64,000 nucleotides of DNA from Straminergon stramineum (GCA_963920665.1 OY987267.1:18352001-18416000); one strand, 5' to 3'. Shown: positions 45,906 through 57,633, counted from the stretch's first letter. Notes: generated by a model from the letters alone, not told the origin. A program made the numbers and translations.

Positions 45906-47294
45906 ATGAAGCTCATCCGTGATAAGGGTTGGAAACGATGCAGTAAAATTCACAAGAAGCGTGTGGCCATTTTAATCCATCCAAAGATTAAGGCATTTAA
46001 AGGTTGGAGAAATGAACCTAAGCCTTGGAGTTACAAAACGGTTTGCAAATATGTGGATTGGTGCCACATCAACAAGTTATTTCTCTTGTGTTGGCACAAA
46101 GAACATATGAAGCAAAACAAAGTAAATCTTGCATACTCCAAGGACAAGGGCTTCATATTTAGATGTTGTGAGGTGTGGAAGCACTTGTATTTGGAGGACT
46201 CAACTTATCAAAACAACAATTTTTGTTTATTTCTTGTGAGAATGGTACATGCTAAATATGTGTTGAAGAAGGAGGTGGATTGGTCAACATTGAAGGAGGT
46301 CCTTATTGCGATCATTCCAGAGACTGCAAAAATTTTACCACTAGATGAACCTGTGGATGTACAAAAGATGTTATCCAAGGTGAAGCATGGGAAGTCATTT
46401 GTTCGCAATGAAAGCATGGTTTGGTCAGAGATTTCTAGCTTTGATCAACACACCCATGAATACAATGGGTATTCTTTCCATAGCGAAGATGAGGAGGTTG
46501 CCATACAAGAATCTAGGCCGGCTATGGATGTGGGAGTCCACCAAAGTGGACAATCAGTCTAAGAGCCCATCATAGTATAAGACATGAATGAAGAAGGCAT
46601 GGATGATGTGGTGGCTAGGAAAGTGGACCCCGATTTGTGAGACGATGACAGGAGTGGCGGAGGAAGCGATTCGGAACATGAAGAGGCAATGTTGCTTGCC
46701 AAAATAGAAAGTGCAAAATTAGCATTGCGTGCAAAGAACAAGAAATTGAAAAATTTGAAGGAGCAAGAAGTGAATCCCACTTTCGTAGAGGTATTGAAGC
46801 AACAATTGAAGGCCATAACAAACGTCATCGAAGAGAATGACAAGGGCTTCCATTCCTTAAAAAGAAATCGCAATTTTTATTTGAAGGAAATGAAGAGCAG
46901 GAAGGTGCATAAAATGGACCATTATTTGATATGGGAATCAAAACTCAAAATCCTTGTCCGCAAATGTTAGCAAGTAGACAATGAAAGGCGAAGCCTAGAA
47001 CTTCAAATAATAGAGAAGAAGAAAGAATATTATGAGGCTGTCGTCCAGTACGTTCCTAAAGTAGAGCTTTTGGCTTCTTCCTTGGCATATGGCAGTGTTG
47101 GTGGAGAATTAGCAACGCTTGAGAAGTTAGTGAAGTTCCATGAACAAAGATTACCATTGATGATATTGGAGTTGAAAGCTTTGAGGGTGGAAAGTCATTT
47201 TTATTTGGATTGGTATAAGTGGAATAGAGCTCACATAGAGAAGTTTGATGCAGAATTACAACAAATGGGTCTAGAGCCCATTTTGAAGGACTAG
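45906..47294 (+). pseudogene. Unknown gene family, copy 2 (best preserved)
   Basis: One continuous frame of 463 codons from ATG 45,906 to 47,294 is broken only by stops at 46,560 (TAA), 46,578 (TAA), 46,638 (TGA) and 46,968 (TAG); there are no frameshifts. Residues 1-140 form the shared N-terminal domain (IHKKRVAILIHPKIKAFKGW, YVDWCHINKLFLLCWH, NKVNLAYSKDKGFIFR, KEVDWSTLKE). Residues 180-260 are acidic and low in complexity. Residues 260-460 are Lys/Glu-rich with heptad-like Leu spacing, probably coiled coil. The first 218 codons are uninterrupted, so a shortened product is conceivable. Family and function are not recognised. The conserved Trp, Cys and His residues suggest a folded domain rather than a chance frame. 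Confidence 0.72.
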
Positions 47295-48700
47295 CTCGAC
47301 ACAAAATAAAATACCTAGGAACACAATGAGGATAAATACTGTCACCATGATTATTTTGTATGTTTCCTATCGTGGTTATATAAAGAAATGCAATGTTTTG
47401 AGATAAAACAATGTATATGGTGTCTTGAAGCAATGTGTGTACTAGAATAGTTAAATTGGTGTGGGCACACTAGTGGCGTGCATAGAAGGGAAAAAATGCC
47501 ACACCATTTTTGGATCTTACAACTTTTCTATATGGATGAATATGTCTTTCTCATGTTTTGGGAGAAGGTGATGGTATGATGAATGGAATGGGATTCTCAC
47601 ATATAATTACAATCGAATAGGAACATGGGATTCATGGGAAGTTCTTGATTCTTGACCGTAAAAGTCGACATAGTATTTTGTGAGGATGTCCTCGTGAAAT
47701 CTACAATACAACTTGTATTTATGATTTTCATATGAATAGTGGAGAACTAAGAATTGATTGTGCCTACAATACCATATTAATCGAGGAAATTTATTAGGCT
47801 TATTTGTCTCGGGTGATTTGCTTCATTGTTCCTCCTTGTATATAGGATTTTCTAGAATTCTAGCTTTAGTATAATTTGAAGAAAATTACAATGGATATTG
47901 AGGATTTAGGTAGGTTTTATATGTAAGTTGGCCTACTCATGTTTTTTATGAATTAAAAATTTACACCCCCAAGGACAACGTGAACCATTTAAAGGTATGG
48001 TAATGTGAAGTCAACAAGTCAACATCCACGAAAAGGGGCATGTTGTATTTGAACGCCTTTTATTCCTTCTTTGGCCAAGTATCTTGAAAGCTTAGAGGAA
48101 AACCTTCCTATAATTAGAACCTTATGATTTTAAAGAATATGAAAGGAAATATCCAATTGGACAATGATGCTCCACTCTAGTGAGTAGTGACTTGGTTTTC
48201 TTCTCAATGCAAGTGAAATTAATTTGGAAAGTTAAACTTTAGGAGCTTTGCTGATTTGATTCATACAATCTATTTTTCAAAAGAACCGGAAAAGATCATT
48301 CTTGATATGATTTCAGAAATTGGTACTTTGGTAGAGAGGAAAAAAAGGTAGTATTAAATAAAAATCAATGCCATATGGAATTGCTGTACATAGGTATGCT
48401 AGGAAGTCATAGAAGTAGAATGAAAGAAGCAAACCCTAAACCACTCCATTGTACTTGCCAAAACAACTAGAAACATAGTGTAACTAAAACCTAACCCTTA
48501 CTTCTCATCTATTATGATGGGAGGTAAGGCTAAATTGCATGATTCCTACGAATGTTTAGTCAATTACATTTGGGTTGTTTTGAGAGCCACTTCCTTCACT
48601 TTGTTTGTAGATCGATGCTTCCCCAACCCCAAGCTTTTGCTTTGCACAGGTTTGTGAAGCGCACCCATCTGCCTTCAAAATTGATTGCAACATGTTGGAG
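47295..48700. other. Spacer without a supported gene
   Basis: Short chance frames only; no repeat recognised. Confidence 0.55.
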
Positions 48701-50089
48701 TCCTATAGAGCTTGGAGGGTCCTTGTTGTTTGCAGAGAATGTGCTTCCAATAAGTAGTCAAGTGCTTGACTTTGGTAATATGGTCTGTATGTAGAGTTCA
48801 AGTAAGCCATACTAGTCAAGTCTTTTAAGGAGGCACTATCATCTTGATTAGCCACCCTTTGTCCTTCTAAATTCCAACGGTGTCGTTGTGGATGAGGACC
48901 CCACTTGAAGGTTGAGGAGGTCTTGTCCCAATATCCACCAAGGCATTGGAAGAAGAATGCCCTCCTCCCTTCGTTTTGTGGCCCCTTTCCCATGAGCCTC
49001 AGTGCAACTCTAGCAATTTTGTCTAGGTCTGTTTCCCAATTCAATTGTGAGCTAGCAGGTCCTTTTTCTTGATTATGTTGTCCTTTTTGCCAACTCCAAA
49101 GCAAATCTCGGCCCCACAAGGTTGTGTTAGCCGTAGTATCACGGGTGTGTTCCCAAGAAGGAGGCATGTAGGTCGTCAAGTTGAACATGGTATATAAGAG
49201 ATCGTGGAATGGTGTTGAACAAATCATGCAACGTTGTCTAATCAAGCATTAAGTGATGAGACATTTGGGGTGGTATACATGTGTACAAGATCCTAGTGCC
49301 CAATCCCCTTCGGGGCCAAATTGCTCAAGACATATGGGGCATTTGGTATGGTCCAAAACAAAAGGTGCAGGCTTGGGCCCCAAGAGCATTCGTTTCTTCT
49401 CTTCTATGTGGCTAGACATTTGGTTTTGGTGGTCCCAACCATTTTTGCTCCAATCTATGACCTCCTTTTTTGGCAATTCCACCATGCACATGTTACTGGG
49501 AAACATGTCCTCCAACAATGCCCATGACGTCAGTCCATTCTCTCGTTTAGGAGCATTTGCAACAAAGTTTCTGGAAACTTTTTCTAGCTCCTTTGCAACT
49601 TGTTGGGATCTATCCACGGAGAGAATGCAGGTAACCTTCCAATAGTAGTATGTGGCAGTCAACTCAGTCCTAGGGGAGGACACTCCCCGCGCTTTACAAA
49701 GTGACCTGCGGCGAAAAATAGGGTAGATTTAATTCATCATAGGTAAAATTTATAAAGATTTTACATTTAAAGAAGGGGACTTAAAAAGTGACATGTCTTT
49801 TATAAGTAAAATAGATACCCGAAAATTATGGTCCATTAATTATTTTTTAAATGTAAAATAGGGGCCAAAGAATAGGATCCAAGGAATTCTATTTACTAGG
49901 TTCAGTTATGGTTATGCTACAGTACTAGTAAGATACAGGTACTATACAAATCTGAAGTATAACTACAACATATCTTGTAGTCAGTCGATGAATGGGGTAG
50001 TTTCCATCTGTTCTGTCTGTTAAGTTTAACGACTACTGCTAGGGTTTAGACGCGAACGATAATTTCGAGGTCGGGAGGGAGGCGCGGCA

Positions 50090-50345
50090 GCGTGTGTTCA
50101 CGAATTTGTTTGCAAATCTGGGTGCGGTTGAGGGTTAATCACGCGATGAGTTCTCCAGCTTCTTGAGTGACGGCAGCGTGTGTTCACGAATTTGTTTGCA
50201 ATCTGGGTGCGGTTGAGGGTTAATCGCGCGATCAAGGGGGCAGCTTGTTGAGGGACGGCAGCGTGTGTTCACGAATTTGTTTGCAATCTGGGTGCGGTTT
50301 AGGGTTAATCGCGCGATGAGTTCTGCTGCTTGTTGAGGGACGGCA
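50090..50345. repeat. Tandem repeat inside the hAT-like element, ~70-85 bp unit
   Basis: Three-plus units containing CGGCAGCGTGTGTTCACGA, TTTGTTTGCAATCTGGGT and GCGGTTGAGGGTTAATCGC. They create a long spurious minus-strand frame. Confidence 0.85.
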
Positions 50346-50514
50346 GCGTGGGGATGGTGTTTCCGATTCGCGCGATCAGTTCTTCGGCTGAACCGTGGAG
50401 GCTGCTCTTGGGGATGGCATGCGCTTGGTTGTGGGTGCGCGATCAGATTGGTGGTGGGCTTAGGGTGAGGAGGTGAACGAAGGGGTCGGCGATTCCTTGT
50501 GCGGGGGCGCTTGC

Positions 50515-50597
50515 TTGTGTGTGCGCGATCAGTTGTTTGTGCCCGATCAGTTGTTTGTGCGCGACCAGTTGTTTGTGCGCAATCAGTTGTGGAATTC
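50515..50597. repeat. Tandem repeat, 20 bp unit
   Basis: Four units of GTGCGCGATCAGTTGTTT with small changes, inside the hAT-like element. Confidence 0.85.
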
Positions 50598-50825
50598 TGT
50601 TTTGGGGTCAGCGGCGTGACAAAGGTGTTCCCGATTCCTGGTGCGGGGTTTGCTTTTGCGGGGTGCGCGATCACCGATTCCTGGTGCGGGGTTTTGCTTC
50701 TGGCAGACCACAGTGCCCGCTGACTTTCGGTGGATCACCTTCGGCCTCCCATACTTCAGATGAGTCCTAAACCTTCGCAGTGGGGCAGAAAAGTTCATGT
50801 GGTGGTGATATTGTGGGCTACAATG

Positions 50826-51430
50826 GGATGTACGGGGGGCAATGCGCTTGTTCACATGCATTGTAAATGTGGCAGTGTGGATGATGCACAATGCGCTTGT
50901 TCACATGTGTGGAAAATGTGGCAGTGTGGATGATGCACAATGCGCTTGTTCACATGTGTGGTAAATGTGGCAGTGTGGATGATGCACAAGTGAAGGAGGA
51001 GTTGTGGAGGATCGCATGAATTGCATGGACCGTGAGGATTGGTGGAGTCGCTGAACATGGCTGTGGCACAAACCAGTTGAAGTGCTTCTTCAAGTGCAAC
51101 CGGTTGGCCCTAAACCAAATGCTATTCCTTATGCAATTTTTTTGAATGCATGTGCACATCTTGGGGCCTTGTAGAGCTGAAAGTAGAGCTGAAAGGAGGA
51201 CTTCAGTCACATTTGTGTGTGAGGGATGCACTTGTTCACATGTATTGGAAGTGTGGCATCTTTTTTGATGCATGACTGTTTTCTGAGAGGCTGCTGGTTT
51301 TGTCAATCAGACTTGTGACTTGTGATTTATGGGGTGCAGTGTAATCACTTGGAATGTGATGATTGGTGGATTTGCAGAACATGGTTGTAGGAGTGAAGGA
51401 GCTGATCACTTCTCCAATTGGTTTGGGGTG
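50826..51430 (+). pseudogene. Captured pentatricopeptide-repeat (PLS-type) gene fragments
   Basis: Plus-strand translation in shifting frames gives classic plant PPR phrases: NALVHMHCKCGSVDDA (about 50,837), GGVAEHGCG (51,040), PNAIPYAIFLNACAHLGAL (about 51,115), DALVHMYWKCG (51,228) and ITWNVMIGGFAEHGC (51,345). Frames are broken by stops and shifts. The first phrase is tandemly triplicated with a 53 bp period (50,830-50,990). PPR proteins act in organelle RNA processing; this piece is not functional and lies within the hAT-like element, so it was probably captured by it. Confidence 0.78.
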
Positions 51431-51536
51431 ACTATGAGTCTCATGTACAAGTAGACATTTGTGTCATAGACTCTAAATTTTTTTTCACATGTGTTGGATG
51501 GCTTAGAACTGCAGCTTGTTGCCATAGTTCTTGTAA

Positions 51537-51672
51537 ATGATTTGTAATGTTTGTGTTTTTTAACACCTTTAGTACATTAAACTCTTTCATTACTTTTTCA
51601 TTTGTAATGTTTGTGTTTTTTAACACATTTTGTACATTAAACTCTTTCATTACTTTGTCATTTGTAATGTCT
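51537..51672. repeat. Tandem repeat, 61 bp unit
   Basis: Two nearly identical units (TTTGTAATGTTTGTGTTTTT ... CTCTTTCATTACTTT) and a partial third, inside the hAT-like element. Confidence 0.92.
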
Positions 51673-52575
51673 TGCTTTTATTTAGCATTTGTGCATGTAT
51701 TTGTCTTCAAGTATGCATTCTAATGTAAACACATCCATTTTTTGCCTTAAAGTTGAATCTTGTGGGTGTACAGGGCATATCTTGTCACTTTAATTCTCAT
51801 TACTTGTTAAATTAGTTTTGTTCTTTATAAAGAAAATAGCCTCCAATAAATTCAGCCTATGTACGTATTATAAGTAAAGATAGGCATGATAATATGGGCT
51901 CTAGGGGGGTTTATAAGTAATTATAGGGGCCTGAAAATTCAAAGAAATAAATAAATATCCCCCCTAAAAATACCCCAGCGCCGCACGTGGTACCCAGAAA
52001 ATACGAAGAGTGTCCTCCCCGGGACTCAGTCAACTTTCTTCGAAGCATCTTATTTTCTTCTTGAAGTCCATGGTCTTTCTCCAATTGAATAATTGATGGA
52101 ACCACAAGAAACAAAAGAGAGTCTTGGGTCCCCATTGAGGTCAATTTTATCATTGGTAGTATATCTTGTGACAATAGTAGGAAGTGTATTTGGAATGATG
52201 GGGGAGCGTCTAGTGCGCTTGGCAAGAGGAGAAGGCTAAAGAATATGGTTGGTAAGGTCCCTTACAACCTTGTCCACATTTTGGAGGTTTTGTTGAACAA
52301 AAGCATCATCCATATCCGACAAAGTGAAAGTGTCATGGTCTTTTTCATGGAGGCGTTGCAGTTTTGTAGTTTGTTGAGAGATGAGTGTACTTTTGTGTAC
52401 ACATTCACATTGCAATTTCCTCATTTCATTATGTAGTGAAGAAATTTCAGCATCTTTGGTCTTGAGGAAGTCGAGAGCTTTTGCCAAAGTCATAATGTCG
52501 TTGCTCGAGCCCATTGTTGATGGAGAAATGGGAACATGGTTAGTTTCTTCCGTAGCCTTGTTGTTGCGGCCCTAG

Positions 52576-53876
52576 TAACACCTTACAGCTCCAAACAAAC
52601 TTCAAGAGCCCTTCAAGCTTTCAAGGCTTACCTTGCTCCAATACCGATATCACTTATGCCCAACTAACTAGCATTGCACATGCCACACACTCACAACATT
52701 AGTTCCCATTTCCAACTCACATTGTTAAGTCCTAGTGCCTGAGACTTCTAGCTCGCACCCCACTTGTGGCACTTGGCATGTCACTTGGTGACATGGGGCG
52801 GAACTTCCATCTTACTATGTTAGGACTCATGGTGGTACTACTCACCACGGTCCTAACCGCCCTCGGTTATTACCCCACTTTATACTAGGCCCGTTGTGCA
52901 TTTGCTACTCCCACACCAACACTAATTGGGACTCACAACTTGAGACACATTACCAAAGGCCTAGCAAGGAATGGGACTCCAACCGACTGGTGCCTCGGGA
53001 CACATACACAAGTGTCCCAAGGAGCCTTAAGGCCGGTGGTGAAGTTACATCACCACCTATAAGTCATCGAAACTCACCAAGGCTCCAAGAGGGAGTGAGG
53101 AGGGAGACCAATCCCTCCTATAGTACTCTTTGTAGTCTTTGGTAGCCCCCCCCCCCTTGTGGGTCAAAGGGACTTCCCAAACCCCCTTGGGTTTTGGAAG
53201 ACCACTCGTTTCCAACCAAAATCCCCAAGTTCCCACTCTATTTGGACTCCCGAACTTTCAAATGGCATAACTTTGTCGTCAGGGTTTCAAATCCCACATG
53301 AGAGCCCATTTTTGATATCTAAGCGACGAATAGATGTCGATGAATTTATCACTTGTTCCATTTGGACAAGTTCTCACAAAGTTATGGCCCTCCAGAGATT
53401 CGGATTCACCGGGAGTGATGTCACGCCTTCACCACGGCCCTTCTCTTGGCCATAACTTTTAGCTCATGGCTTAGAACCTCGTAATGATTGTCATTATAGG
53501 TTACTTGTCTTTCTAGCTTTCCAATGATATGCTACATGCCATGCTTTGTTGAGTGATTCCTTAAGAACCCCTCACACCTAGCCTTTGAGTGTCCCGGCGC
53601 CACCGGGACACCTCCAACTTTGAACGGCCATAACTTCTAACCTACTAGTTCAAATCACACGTTCTTTGGACGGTCAGAAGCGTATTCTCAAGAGCTTTCC
53701 AAGAATGTATAATATGATACTATGCCCTTCTTAACCAAGGCTCTATTGCACCCTTTTTGCTCGGGAGTCTCTCATTTCTCCCTTCTTAGCCTATTGCAAG
53801 GCTTGGGAAGTCACCCACAAGGTCCCCCTTGCTCACTAAGGCACTTTGGGCACCCCAAGGAGATAGGGGTGTGACA
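52576..53876 (-). mobile_element. Probable solo LTR (Gypsy-like), ~1.3 kb
   Basis: On the minus strand the segment begins TGTCACACCCCTATC and ends GGTGTTA, as many plant Gypsy LTRs do, and interrupts copy 3 of the unknown gene family. No internal gag-pol, primer-binding site or second LTR is present. A clean 5 bp target duplication was not seen, so the call rests on termini and context. Confidence 0.6.
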
Positions 53877-54894
53877 CGTGTCCTCATTGGGCCCGAAGTC
53901 GAAGATGTCCTTCTTGCACTATGTTGGCAACGATGGGTTAGGAAGTGTTGTTGGAATCGATGTGGGTCCCACTCGTATTGTTGAACGCCATACTCTAGAT
54001 GGTTGCCTTGGTCGTTGTCCCGTGGATGTCGCGGGTCCCTCTAAAATTTCATTTTGAACCTCAATGGGACAAACAGATTGCTCCACGATTCATATTACCC
54101 TATGGACACGCGTACCATCAGAGTCATCATCTTCTTTAGACTCTTTAGTGTCAACCTCAGTGGTAGGGGTTTGTGTTTCATATGTGCTTCGAATAGGACC
54201 AAGTCCCCCCTTGGGAAGGGCTAGAACTCCTCTTGGTATGAAACCACTCTCTAGACAAGTTACATACGTACTTCTCTTGATTGTGCTCCAATCAACCTCT
54301 TTGTTTTAAGCGACCTCAGCATATGCTCTTCTAGCTAGGAAGAGGGGGACCTTGTTCCTATCTACAAAGGCGGTTTTGTAGAAGACTTGCCACAATTCAA
54401 AGCATCTTTGAAAGAAAGTTGGATTCTCACAGTACTTCAAGTTTACCTTATTACTGTGCCGATTATAATGATGACACCATAAAAGAAAGAACTTACCGAT
54501 GTAGCACCACTCGATGTAGTCTTCGTAGATTTGTATTGTTCAAGGCTTTGGTTCTTCATTCCAACCCTTAAAAGCAAGGTGGGTGTCACTATTGAGCATG
54601 TGCAATCGCTTTTGATGAATAGTGCCTATACGCTTGCGATGTTTGTCTTTGGCAACCTTGCCTAATGCCCTGGCGTTCTATGCAACAACGGAGATAGGCA
54701 ATGCCTTAGCATTGTTAACTCCACTAGCCATCAATGATTGTCGTGTGTAAGGCTCGAAAAACTCTTTTGGGAGTTTAGGTGGTCCACAACTAGTAAGGTA
54801 AGAAGAGTGGATGATGTAATAAATAGTAAATACTCAAGGTTCACGCATGTAGCTACTAAAAGATACAAGACAAGAAGCCTCAATGAAAGGTATC

Positions 54895-55385
54895 CAAAAG
54901 GTCTTGGGTGAGTGGATATATAGGTGGGGCAAGCATGGGTAAGAGTTGGTCATGGGGCATGTGTAGGTGGGTGACAACCAGTTGAATCCGCAGTCTCCAA
55001 GGGGCGCCCGCGGGTCTCGAGGAGCAACCACGGGTCTAGTAGGGCGCATTCGGGTCTAAGAAGGTGACTGCGGGTCCAAAGGCACGTGTGGATCCTGGAC
55101 AGGGCAACTACGGGTTCAAGGGCGCGTGCGGGTCTTTGGGAGGCGTCTATAATTTCAGGGTGCGTGCGGGTCCCCTGGGAGACGACTACACGTCTTTTGG
55201 GGCAACTGCGGATATTTGTGGGGCGTTGCTTCTCTTCAAGTTCTCACTTCGTGTCTTTGCCTCGTAGGTCGCCACGTACTCCCCACCTGTGGTCGCCCAC
55301 CAGCTTGAACCTGAAGTCGCCCTACCCGTAGTCGCCCATACCCATGGTTGCCCAAACCTGAGGTCGCCTACACCCGCATGCACCC
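54895..55385. repeat. GC-rich degenerate repeat cluster 6 (inverted halves), upstream of family copy 3
   Basis: From 54,895 to about 55,255 it is G-rich on the plus strand (GGGGCGCCCGCGGGTC, GGGCGCGTGCGGGTC); from about 55,265 it switches to C-rich (ACCTGTGGTCGCCC, ACACCCGCATGCACCCC). The half next to copy 3 reads C-rich on that gene's sense strand, as at the other family members. Confidence 0.8.
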
Positions 55386-56161
55386 CTTTAGGATGCCATG
55401 TAGAAGACACGTGTCTGCCACATGGCATCTAGGTGGCCTCACGGGCAGGGTGAATTTTTTTTAAAAAGTCAAAGCTAAGTTTGACTCTATTAGATGGACA
55501 AGAGGGTCTACTTGACATGTTGGACATTGTGTTTGTCGTGTTGTCGAACTGTTTGCCGGAACAACCTTGGTTTCAATGTGTTCATTGTCTACTTTGAAGA
55601 CAATGGAGCGCTCTATGGTTAAAGATCCATTGTCTTTGAGGCTCATTTCCAAGAGCCACTAATACTAAAAAATCAAGACTTGTAGTGGATACCCTTGCAC
55701 AATATCCTCAATAGAAAAATTGTAGACATTTTTTTTCAAAATCGCATTTTTGATGTTTAAAATACACTTCAAAGGATATTCATCTAAAAAAATACACAAA
55801 CTACTTCTTTGGTAAGACTTTAGTTAACTTAAAAGTTTTGTCAATACTATATACAATGTGATGCTTTGGATATTTAGAGTTAAAATTCTTGGCATCTCAT
55901 GGGTGGATTGCAAGTGATTTCATGAGTTTCCTATTAGCAATACATTGCCAAAGATGAAGTACAATGAAGTATGCTAGAAAAGAAAATCCAGTCTATTCTT
56001 CAATAATGTAGTGACTTCATGCACCATGATTTTTGAAATTCTAAATCATTTTGTAGAATGTTCTAAATCAATTTGTATAGGAATAGGAAGAAAAAAAAGG
56101 ACTGTGAAAACAAAGATATTATTTTTTGATTCTTTTGAGGTCATAATTTGTTTTGCTCCAA

Positions 56162-57633
56162 TTAACCCCAAAGGACCAAAGAATCCACTTTGGGCTTTTA
56201 GAAAACTTGGGCAAGCTCTATTGAATTCATAATTTGAAATTTTTTCATGAATTTTTTAGAATAGATGTTACTCATCATAATCTGTGTGTGAAGCTTTGCT
56301 TCATATCATTCTGAAAAATATTGAAAAATTCAAAAGGATTTTCAATTTCAATGTTAAACCAAGAAGCAAAAATTATATTCTACAAAATATTAATTATTTT
56401 TTGTGGATTTATTTTTCATACCTACTCAAAATTATTGAACCATGCATTGATTCAAAATAGTGAGGTAAGAGTTATAAGGAGTTTTATTTTTTGGGCAATG
56501 AAGGTTGGAAAAAACATATAAAGTCATATTTGGTTTTCAATTTTGAAATTTTTGAAACTAAAAAAATACAAGACATGAATTTTTTAATAGAACATTCTGA
56601 CTATTGGAATTAACAAATCTCAAATTCTTCCAAAAGTTATTAGCACATCACAACAAGGTTGTTTTTGAAGTCCACCTCATTGCTCTACAAACTAGGCTTT
56701 CTTTCTAAGTAGAGGTAGCAATGCTTTGACACCTATAGTTAGATGGTTAGACCAAAAAACAACACTTCTTAAATATTGATTACATAAGATGTACAAAATC
56801 AAAATATAAAAGTTTATCAGTTGGTCTACTAGTGGGTTTTGGACTTTTATGTTCTATCAAGATCTAAAATGAATTTTTAATGAATTTTTTCAGAGTGGGA
56901 AATATTTCAGAGTAGGAATTGTCGAGTTTCATGATGCTTTCACTTCTATGTGAGTAAAGAGAAACTATAGTATACAATTAGATTTGCCTTATTGTCAAAC
57001 AAAAAGAAACCAAAAATTTCAACTCTAGTGTTAAAAGTAGTCTAGGCCTTTAGGGTTTAGTATGAAGGGTTTTGAAATTCACCTCCATAGTGATACACTT
57101 GTCTTTCAAGGAATGGTACTAATTTTAAAGGAATGTGGGAACCATATATATTGTACCATGTTTGACTTTTACGATACAAAATATATAATTACTATTAAAC
57201 AATAAGAAAACATCTTGAGTAGTTTTACCCTTCATTTAGTAGTACCTTCCACTTTATAATTTTTATAAATGAATATGAAAGACTTTTGGTTAAAATATTT
57301 TATATTTTTTTTCAACCCATTTTCCAACGTATTGACTAAAATGCACAAGTTATAGGATGTATGTGTTTTTTTCTCAAAATGTTGAAAGACAAAACTTCAC
57401 CTTTTATAAGGGCTAGAAAAGTCTATATTTTGAAGTTTAGGCACATTGAACTTGCAATTAGTGGGGATATTTACTCAAAAAATTTGGGACAATGTATTTA
57501 TACAAATTAACCAAAGGATCCTAAGTTGGATTTGTTAAAAAATAAATATTGATGAAGATTTTGACCTTGCTTTGAAGATGAGTATTTTGAAGTAGTTTTG
57601 GGCTTCTAAACATGACAAAATTTTAGGGGATAA
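56162..57633. mobile_element. piggyBac-type element, 1.47 kb
   Basis: Begins TTAACCCCAAAGGACC and ends TTTTAGGGGATAA, the right TTAA being altered. The homologous block near 22,785 lacks it (CCCCAAAGCTCC). The interior is AT-rich without a transposase frame. Confidence 0.65.

Larger units (their letters stand above)
49670..52023. mobile_element. hAT-like non-autonomous element, 2.35 kb
   Basis: Both ends carry GGGGAGGACACTC in inverted orientation and are flanked by the 8 bp direct repeat ACTCAGTC (49,662-49,669 and 52,024-52,031). Removing the element and one repeat joins the host coiled-coil frame to the RING frame in phase. An 8 bp duplication and a start close to TAGGG fit the hAT superfamily. 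No transposase is encoded; the interior holds tandem repeats and gene fragments. Confidence 0.8.
48703..54731 (-). pseudogene. Unknown gene family, copy 3, with C-terminal RING finger, split by two insertions
   Basis: The minus-strand pieces are 54,731-53,877, 52,575-52,024 and 49,661-48,703. The first has an ATG at 54,731, then KRIGTIHQKR, LAFKGWNEEPKP, YIEWCYIGKFFLLWCHH, NKVNLKYCENPTFFQRCFEL and NKEVDWSTIK, matching copies 1 and 2, with stops at several points. The second is coiled coil (MGSSNDIMTLAKALDFL, QEENKMLRRKLTE) with a stop and a frame change near 52,236. The third holds a RING-H2 finger, CPICLEQF, CTHVYHPKC and CMIC, broken by one TAA (49,249) between the third and fourth pairs. 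RING proteins are usually ubiquitin E3 ligases. The gene is dead as it stands. Insertions are a likely solo LTR and a hAT-like element. Confidence 0.72.

Noticed and set aside
50135..50674. 179-codon minus-strand open frame
   Set aside because: Made of tandem repeats inside the hAT-like element, so length is inflated by repetition; no domain.
50826..50990. Regular repeats suggesting a CRISPR-like array
   Set aside because: The three units are contiguous 53 bp tandem copies of a PPR motif without spacers, in a eukaryotic genome.
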